A DNA stretch of 64,000 bases from Undaria pinnatifida (taxonomy: Eukaryota; Sar; Phaeophyceae; Laminariales; Alariaceae), in contig JABAKD010000029.1 of assembly GCA_012845835.1 (NCBI GenBank), positions 9,412,231 to 9,476,230 of the forward strand, given 5' to 3'. Both the position numbers and the translations under genes were made by a program. Positions 56,909-64,000 of this stretch are shown here, one piece after another. Each line of letters begins with the position of its first letter. Position 1 is the stretch's first letter. The notes under the pieces were generated by a model. That model worked only from the letters and a program-made list of their open reading frames with translations, was not told where the DNA came from and did no database searches.

Positions 56909-58929
56909 TTAGTTGACGTCAATAACGCCATCCAGCCCTGATGCGCTCGGGATGGTCGACACCCCATCGGACTTTACCACATGCTTCGCCATCTCCGGGG
57001 GGGTTATGTTTGGCCGGACGATATCCGCCCTAAACGCAGCAGTGTGCACAACGGAGCGGTTGAACAGACAGGATAACCGCCAGGGGGGGACGGGGCGGGC
57101 GTGGGAATGGTTAGTTTGGTAGCTTTGTGGCATCACTTCTACATTCTCTCTGGTACTGCGAATTTATGTTCAATTGCTATCACGTTTGGTGTCCAAATTT
57201 GTTTTCGACATTTTTTCCGACCCTCCACTCCAGTTCTAGGACTAGTTTTTCGTTTTAGTTGTGCTCACCCCATGACACCCGCCGCCTGAAAGACCACAAC
57301 GAACTCCTTCTCTGGGCGGTAGTCCTGCACGCGGCGAACGATCTGCGCTAGGTCGTCCTCCTCCCCTGCCTTCTGAGCCGCCCGCATGCTCTCGAACTCC
57401 GTCAGCGGTACGTACATAGAGGGAATCCCACCAAACTTGTCTGCCTGTTTCGCCGGTGTGCGTGATACGTGTCAGCCATAAGATTGTATTGAAATAAACG
57501 GGATGCGCGGCGGGGGGGGGGGGGGGGGAGAGGGGGGGAAGGGAGGGAGGGGGGGGGGGGAATAAACTACAACCCACAAAAGGAAAAGAGTTAAAACTAA
57601 GCGAAACAGCGAGTCAATCAGGGTATGGGGGGGTAAGGGGGCTTGACTCTACCAAAAGAAAAGCGCAAAACTCGTATCACAGATATGTCTGCAGGGGTTG
57701 AGGTTGGTTGGCGAACACCCTCTCCTCAACCTTGCGCCGTTTTAGGGAATGTATGGAGAGCGGGCGGGGGTGGAGGGGGTGGGTTGGTGTGGCGCCGTGG
57801 AATGATACCCCCCCCCGCCCTCAACAGTCATCGCCGTCATCGTCACTCACGTCGTTGAGCTTGCCGCCCGCTCGAGCGTCGTCGTAGTTCGCGAAGATCG
57901 CACCCCTCCCCATCTCCTCGTGGCCCTCCCAGCTCATGCTGCATAGGTACTGGCCGGTCCGCTTGATGTACGCCTAAAACAAGAACCACCAAAAAGTCCA
58001 CAAACACAAACTGAGCGCAACGGTATGGATGCGCAAGCACTTTTTACCCGTTGATCAATGAAGACATAGACCAGAAGGATACTATAATGGCAGTACACCA
58101 CAAGCATTTCCCAAGGACTTGGGCGTTCCTGTTGCTTTACTCCCAACAGCGTGCTGACATTGAATAAATGGGCCCATCCTGCCAGCCACAGCCGTCCCTT
58201 CTTTTCCTTCCCTCCCAAGTCGCTACCCCGGGACAGCAGCGAAATACCCCCAGCACGCCCAGCACAGAACAGCCTATCTGATACCCTCATGGTTAGCCCT
58301 CGTCTCTGTCCTAATCATGAGTTGGTTATATAGCACTACCACTAGCCTACCCAGTGAACACAGCGGCGTACCTTGTACTCCTTCTCCCACGAGCCCACCC
58401 CTCCACCCCTTGCCGCCGCCGCTCCGCCCCCCTCTCCCGACCGACCCCCGCCCTCTTTGGCACCCTTGTCCCCCACGCTCGTCGCCGGGGCAGGCTCTGC
58501 CCTCTTGCCGAAACCCTTAGCCGCCATCATCATCGTTGCCGTCGCTACCGTCATCGCCTCGGTACCCGACGCCCCCAGGCGCGGACGCCACACGCCTGTC
58601 GAAAAAGAATCGTGTTGCTTGCTCCGAGATGAGGTGACGCGGCAGTCGTATCGGCCACCGGTGGCGGTAAGGGCGGTGACGGCGGTGGTGGTGAATGTGG
58701 CCGGGGGGCGGGGTGGGGGAGGGAGGAACGCCTCGCCCACACGAGGGCCGCAACATGTCGCTATTGCGGCCAGGCACACTGCAACTGTTCTTGCGGGAAA
58801 CTTTCTGCCGATGCTAGTAGTGATGGCGGTGGTGGTGGTAGCGGTGGACGTTGGTTGCCGAGCGGTGTCCCGGCTTTGTCGTCGCGCGTACACGGGGGTT
58901 GGCAGTGTTGCCTTACCAACGGTAAACAA
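56909..58929 (-). CDS. Plastid-targeted protein of unknown function (4 exons)
   Basis: Minus-strand exons 58929-58372, 57973-57851, 57444-57269 and 57029-56909 join at GT-AG sites with phases 0, 0 and 2, giving 325 residues and a TAA stop. Residues about 47-68 (RKFPARTVAVCLAAIATC) form a signal-peptide core, followed by GEA then FLPPPP. Phe after the cleavage site, followed by a Pro/Thr-rich stretch, is the known signature of secondary-plastid import in heterokont algae. The conserved-looking mature part runs from GSWEKEYKAYIKRTGQYL through MSWEGHEEMGRGAIFANYDD, MYVPLTEFESMRAAQKAGEE, DYRPEKEFVVVFQAAGVMGA to GVSTIPSASGLDGVIDVN. The family was not recognised. The 46 residues before the signal core are unusual. 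A start after an acceptor at AGCATCGGCAG would remove them. Confidence 0.8.
57505..57560 (+). repeat. Poly-G tracts in intron 2 of the plastid-protein gene
   Basis: Two runs of 14-18 G separated by AGAGGG/AAGGGAGG lie just upstream of the exon 3 acceptor. They act as a very long C-tract on the transcribed sense. Confidence 0.8.
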
Positions 58930-59800
58930 GGTTACAGAACGATGGGAAATATAGCAGGAGGCAGCAGGACACAGCCGGGGAAGGGGGTGAGTATTAAAAG
59001 GAGAAAGTCCGCCGCTACTATAACAATAGCTACTCCATTTAGTGGCGTGGTTCTTGTACGGTATACTGCCTGCGAAAGACAGATCTTAACCCTTTGCCTA
59101 CGTGCTGCAAACTTTATACCAGGTACTGACATATTCGAAGTAGTCTGTTCCCGAAAACATGGGAGCAAGTTTCGAAGGGACTATTCTATGCGGCCAGCCA
59201 CTAACCGTCCCGAAGCGCACCCTCTTTGTTTTGGGAGCGCGGGACCCATAAACATGGTCGCCTGCGCATTCGCACGGTACTCGAACATAGCGGTAGAACA
59301 CGTACTGAAGTATCCCACACCGATATCATATTCATGTATAGGTGTGTGAAGAAAGGGCTTCCAGCATGAAGTATGTGCACCACGTACATGCTAGACATGG
59401 AAAAGGGCGTTCAATTCCTGCCTGGGCAGCTACCTTGCACTTATACGAAGCAGCAGACCGTGTGTAGTACTGGTGCTGCAATTTTCAGGTTTGATGTCTT
59501 ATTTTACTGTACGTGTAGGCAACAAAACCAACACGGGTGCTACTCGCGGACTCTGCTGTACGCTGTACTTGCAGCAATCGTTGACGTAGTGGTGCGTTTC
59601 GAGGTTCTGTTTTTGTTAGAAGCAGAGGAGGAACCAAGTGACCACGAACACTTGAATTGATGAAAGAAAAGGAGATTGGAAGGAAACCTACAGCTGTCGT
59701 ACGTATTGCTCTCGGGCTCTGCTCGTAAGAAGATAAGATAGGACAGCCGCGAGGTATAACTCGATACTGGTATGGATTTTTTCTGGTATCATACAACGAT
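58930..59800. other. Upstream region of the plastid-protein gene; nothing else seen
   Basis: The promoter should lie here, but no core element could be assigned. Plus-strand open frames across 58855-59349 and 59373-59660 lack protein-like features. Confidence 0.4.
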
Positions 59801-60460
59801 ACTGTGACATGCAGAGGAGTTGCATCTCTTACAGCTCTTATCCACCGCCTTCGGGTTTGAATGTGCCGAATTGTGGCGTTCAGTCTATCGGAATACACCA
59901 GACCCGAGAAAAGGCAACTGAGGGTGTCCTTAACTCCCTCGAAAAAGCATTGGAACGCTTGGGTCCTGGAGCGGAATTACATTGGGCTTGCTGCTGATTG
60001 GTTATCACATCGAATGGATCCCTAGCGTTCCCACCCTGACCCTGAATGTCGGAGGAAGTCCCAGAGTAGTTAATATTTTGCGGCAAAATCGAACGGCGTA
60101 CTTGAAGCGAGGTTTACGCAATTTATTGGTGCTGGGAGTGTTGCTTCATACGCTGGAGGCCCACGAGGGTATGGGCGCACATCGGAAGATATAGGGTTCA
60201 CGGGCTAGAGCATATGTGGACGCCGTAGGGCTCGCCCGCGGCAGGAGCCACGCGATATCATACCACCACGGCCTGACAAGGACGTTCACGAGACAAAGGG
60301 CCGGGTTGAGAAAGAGGCTCTGGCGATATATTCTCTGGCGAAAGAGTGGCAACGATGTTCGTTGGAGTTCCAGTGGTCCTCGTCGAGCAACGACCGCAAA
60401 ATCACAACCTCTACATTTGTCCCGAGGGTGCCACATGGATGGCTAGCACCGTCTTCAGTG
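59801..60460 (+). other. Coding-like but interrupted stretch, unassigned
   Basis: Successive plus-strand frames read TREKATEGVLNSLEKALERL, WIPSVPTLTLNVGGSPRVVN, LKRGLRNLLVLGVLLHTLEA and related pieces. They look protein-like but fall in different frames. No family was recognised; probably an eroded gene or mobile element. Confidence 0.3.
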
Positions 60461-62185
60461 AAGCTTGCATTGCAGCGTTATTGCGCGTAAAGCTGACCTC
60501 TGTGTGAGGAGCACTCGCTGCCCACGTGACGGCACCCCTGCCCTAGAGCCGAGCTGCAAGGTCCCTCCGCAAAAGTCAGTTCAGCTATTATCTGTTCGGG
60601 TTGGTTGACCAGAATTCACCAGTTCACATCGGACACAAACAGGTTGGAATGGAACGAATGAATGCGAACAGCCTCGTTTCATTCCAACCGTTCCAATGAG
60701 GTCGAAACCAGTTAAGACACACCCTATGCGCGACTATCAATAACTGACTTGCAAGAGGATAACAGGGGACATCCATACCGTACCGGGTATGGCTTTACCA
60801 ATGGCACGAGAGCAGTAACGCGCAGAAGATTTCAGCGCCTCTGACCTCAGAACCCTCTATTCCTATTCCACCACGACTATCACGTCTGTCTGCTCATAGG
60901 TTCTACCTGTAGCGTGCTAACGTTCCAACTTCCAAAGACGGGCGAGATTCGGTCAAGTGTGCGGCGGAATCAGCGCACACCATCATAGACCTAAATTTAA
61001 GGTTCATTTAGTATTCGTACTGATCAATAAGTCGACCTTATATATTCGACCATAACTGAGGCGTACAGCGCCCAACACCCAACCCCAAGTAACCACATAA
61101 ACGAGTACACAAGCACATGGCGCGCTGTAGCGTGGGTTTTGGTTACGCCAACACGGTCTAGAGCGAGGCAGCCGTGCGAGAAGCTGGAGACTACATATAA
61201 GGACAGGCACGAGCTGCTTGTGCGGTTGCACGAGCTCCCGACCATGAGGAGCACGTGTTCAACGCAAATCTACATGCGCTAGGCGGAACCACCCCAACTT
61301 GCTCCAACTTGGTGTAAATGGATACGGAAAATCGCGGCGGGATCACCTTCATTGTTTTGGTCCCGGTATCTCGATTTTTGCCTCCTTGTCACCCTGTCTC
61401 CTTCCTTAACTCTCTCTGGCTCCCCGCTTCGCTGCTCTTTGTGCTGCTGATCTTCCACTCCTCTCCCTCCCCAAGAAAGCCTCTACATATGTTTTGAAAC
61501 CCATTCAGTACTTAGCGACGGAGCTCGCCTCCTGTGTTGCGGTGTGGCGTATCTAGGTCGACTCGGGGCGTGGCGTCGATCCACTTGGTCTACTCTCTAC
61601 CGAGAAGATGCAGCCCCTGTTTCGCGAAAGAGCTGGAGGCATCGCGCTGAAGTTCACCCAGAACGCGGAAGCTTCTCAGCAGGCAAGCATTGGTGTGTGT
61701 CATGTCATTTGAAATTTGAAAACCCACAAGTTTTTGCTTTTTTTGAATTTGGGTCTCAAAAGGTCAGCAAAGCTGCTGCTGCTACACCGCTACATGCTAC
61801 TCTTGGTGTTGCTGTTGCTGCTGTGGCTGTTGTTTCTGTGGCTGCTGTCGGTGCTGCTGCTCCTGCTGCCGTTGGTGATGTTGCTGCTGCTACTGCTGGG
61901 TAAAGAAGGTGCATGTGTACACTGTGCGGCACCAATTGCATGCGAGATAACGCCGAATCTCAATGGGTCGTATGGCGGTATCTACGGCCGACATTTTGAT
62001 TTTGCGACGTTGTTACGAGCTGATCCGGTTTAGGGTCAAACGCAACAGCGGAATGAGTTTTCGCAGCTCAGTTTTGCGAATTTCGACATGAAAAATTGCA
62101 TGGAGATAAGAAGCGGGTTTACGCAAAATATTACGCGCTGACCAAAAAAGAAAAATATTACAAAAAAAGTTGGGTAATGCTATTT
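60461..62185. other. Non-genic; CTG repeat
   Basis: An imperfect CTG/TTG tract at 61770-61900 reads as poly-Leu or poly-Ala. A weak exon-like stretch at about 61557-61690 includes EKMQPLFRERAGGIALKFTQ, but no partner exon was found. Confidence 0.4.
61770..61900 (+). repeat. Imperfect CTG/TTG repeat
   Basis: About 130 bp of CTG with TTG, GTG and CTC interruptions. Confidence 0.9.
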
Positions 62186-63020
62186 TGCGACACCGGTGTC
62201 GTAATTAAGCTTTCATTTACGACACCGAGCATTGTTTGCGCCACACGCCCCGGATCACCTCGGACCTCTCACGGCTGTTTTGGCATGGTGAAGCCCCTTC
62301 GCGGAAGCTATTCTGTGCCGAAAACGGCCCAGTACTCGACGAGATTCATCGCATCCTGGTGCACCGGCAAATATTGAGACCCATGTCGCAAATAACGTTA
62401 TGTACGACACGGGTGTCGCAAATACCTTATTTACAACACCGCAGAACGTTCACGACACTGACCCCCGATCGCGTAGATTCCGTCACGGCTGGTTTGGCAT
62501 GTTGTACGGCTATGATTGAAGCTATCATGTACCCGAAACGGCCCAGAGTACTCGGCGAGATACGCCGTATCCTGGTGCACCAGCAGCACAATCAGACCGG
62601 TGTCGTAAATAAGCCCAAAGCAGACCTTACTTACGACATCGGTGTCGCAAATACCTTATTTACGACGCCGCGGCACCTTCACGGCACACATGCCGGTTCG
62701 ACCAGACACTACGACGGCTGGTATGGCATGGCGTAGAGCTATCGTTACCTGTGCCCGAAACGGTCCAGTACTCGACGAGATACGCCGCATTCGCGTGCGC
62801 CGGCAGCATCTTCAGACCGGTGTCGTAAATAACGTTATTTACGACACCGGTGTCGCACATACGTTAGTTGCGACACCTCAGCATGTCCACGGCACGGACC
62901 CCGGATCGGCTAGACGCTGTTACAGCTTCGCTGGCATAGTGTAGGGCTTCGATTGAAGCTATCATATAATACCCGAAACGGTCGAGTACCCGACGAGACA
63001 CATACATACATGGTTTCCGC
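62186..63020 (+). repeat. 218-bp tandem satellite, four units, with palindromes
   Basis: The anchor CGAGAT(T/A)C recurs near 62340, 62556, 62776 and 62994, giving steps of 216-220 bp. Each unit includes CCCGAAACGG(C/T)CCAGTA, (A/T)CGCCG(T/C)ATCCTGGTGCACC and an inverted pair GTCGTAAATAA/TTATTTACGAC. Between units 3 and 4 (about 62820-62855) the pair closes into a perfect 36-base palindrome centred on AACGTT. The 166-codon frame through it is an artefact. Confidence 0.85.
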
Positions 63021-64000
63021 TTGCACCCACAGCATAGCTGTCTTTCCACCCCGTGCTCTCCACGCTGTTTACCTCAGCACCCGGTGTGTGGTAGTTGGTC
63101 TAATGCGAGTGCTTGTAACCTTCAAAGCGTTGCATTATCCCCCCGACGGGGCAGCTATGGACGCCAAGAACGGGCACCAAAGTTGTGGTGTACGCAACAG
63201 TGCAGTGTCTACGTAGCAGTACGTAGGCCTGCAGGTGCTAGCGAAATAGGTGGGTTGACACATTGATGGCCAGACGCAAGGTATTGTATTGTCGACACCT
63301 GCTACGCTACGAATGAACTAATGTTAAGAACTTGCCATTTGTCACGGACTTTGTATTATGAATAGTGCAAATTGTTTGTGTCTATGATACAGCAGTAGTA
63401 TCGAACCTTTCATCCAGGCGAGAGTTGTGGTGTTGGACGGAAAACGCTACGGACGTACTCTCGGTAAAGGGTGTGGACGGTGAACGGATGTTCTGATCGC
63501 CGATGTCGCTTTCTACGGTGGTTGTGAAACCCACGGTAACCCACGGATGGACTGCAGGAATTGTATGTAAACACACAGCTTATAACCAAACTTGAAAAGG
63601 AGAGCCTATACGCCGTATAGGTATTGCTAGCATGCACCAATTCATGTATTTAGTGCGAGAAGAAGAGCGATTGGGTCCAGCTAATCCGTAATCAATACCA
63701 TTATATAGACTGATTCTACGATGCCCCCCCCCCCAAGATAAGCATTTTTCTTCAACGAATGTTTCTTGGCTGCTCGGCACGAGGAAGGATGCTCGTACGC
63801 AAAAACGTCTTCGTCAATCTGTACGAGTACTGATTATTTTTTACTACAACTCTACTACTGCTGCTGTACCGGATGTAGTATTTTCCAGGTATTTCATATT
63901 GCCATTAACAATGATGAATCATGACAACTTCTCTACATATTACATTATTCGTGTTTTTGATAGGACAGGGATTGACCAGGAGTTTTTTTCGTCTCGGCCT
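63021..64000. other. No gene recognised
   Basis: Short open frames only, a poly-C run at about 63725-63734, and CTACTACTGCTG-type motifs near 63845. Confidence 0.45.

Noticed and set aside
58373-58954. 193-codon plus-strand open frame
   Set aside because: It is antisense to exon 1 of the plastid-targeted protein, whose phases and import signal support the minus strand.
62236-62736. 166-codon plus-strand open frame
   Set aside because: It spans more than two units of the 218-bp satellite, and its sequence is just the translated repeat.
62186-63020. CRISPR array
   Set aside because: The repeated units are contiguous at 218 bp without unique spacers, and the genome is eukaryotic.
1-64000. Integrated large DNA virus or LTR element
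   Set aside because: No capsid, polymerase, integrase or long terminal repeats could be recognised. Unassigned coding-like fragments remain at 3.1-4.0, 5.9-6.9, 8.0-8.9 and 59.8-60.5 kb.

Overview
The window looks like nuclear DNA of a photosynthetic stramenopile, most likely a brown alga. This is inference from four things. Genes are split into short GC-rich exons with GT-AG junctions. One nuclear gene carries a secondary-plastid pre-sequence (signal peptide followed directly by Phe at the cleavage site, a variant of the ASAFAP motif). A short interstitial CCCTAA (TTAGGG-type) tract is present. The repeat content is high, with CTG/CAG, GGGA and poly-G tracts and a decayed LINE. Nothing looks bacterial, organellar or clearly viral.

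Four multi-exon genes could be assembled by matching coding frame and intron phase. (1) A plus-strand gene at about 15.5-30.7 kb encodes a very divergent protein kinase fold of about 330 residues plus a long charged tail. It keeps HRD but has lost the Asn of the catalytic loop, the DFG motif and a recognisable VAIK lysine, so it is probably a pseudokinase. (2) A minus-strand gene has exons at 45.67-45.53, 45.02-44.95 and 40.41-40.23 kb and encodes a protein with two IQ (calmodulin-binding) motifs. (3) A plus-strand gene at 52.5-55.05 kb encodes a gamma-carbonic-anhydrase-like left-handed beta-helix protein lacking all three zinc histidines. (4) A complete four-exon minus-strand gene at 58.93-56.91 kb encodes a 325-residue plastid-targeted protein of unknown function.

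The first 15 kb hold a broken partial copy of the kinase gene (exon 1, part of intron 1, exon 2 at 7.0-7.8 kb) facing a second, inverted copy of exon 2 (7.8-8.0 kb). They also hold one copy each of two dispersed repeat families (A at 1-1285, B at 1870-2560) and several coding-like fragments that cannot be assigned. Introns of the kinase gene carry more repeats: family B, a 1-kb TACCGCC array, and tandem duplications. From 30.8 to 44 kb the DNA is mostly repeats: family A again, a 350-bp GGGA tract, a short inverted-repeat (MITE-like) family, tandem duplications, and tRNA-like SINE heads. At 44.4-44.65 kb two long inverted arms enclose a telomere-like tract. At 48.1-49.25 kb there is a 5'-truncated LINE. 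The last 5 kb hold a CTG tract and a four-unit 218-bp satellite built around a perfect palindrome.

The genes do not form a pathway. The most unusual content is the pseudokinase with its scrambled partial copies, the zinc-ligand-free gamma-CA with decoy exon starts in its intron, and several architecturally odd repeats.
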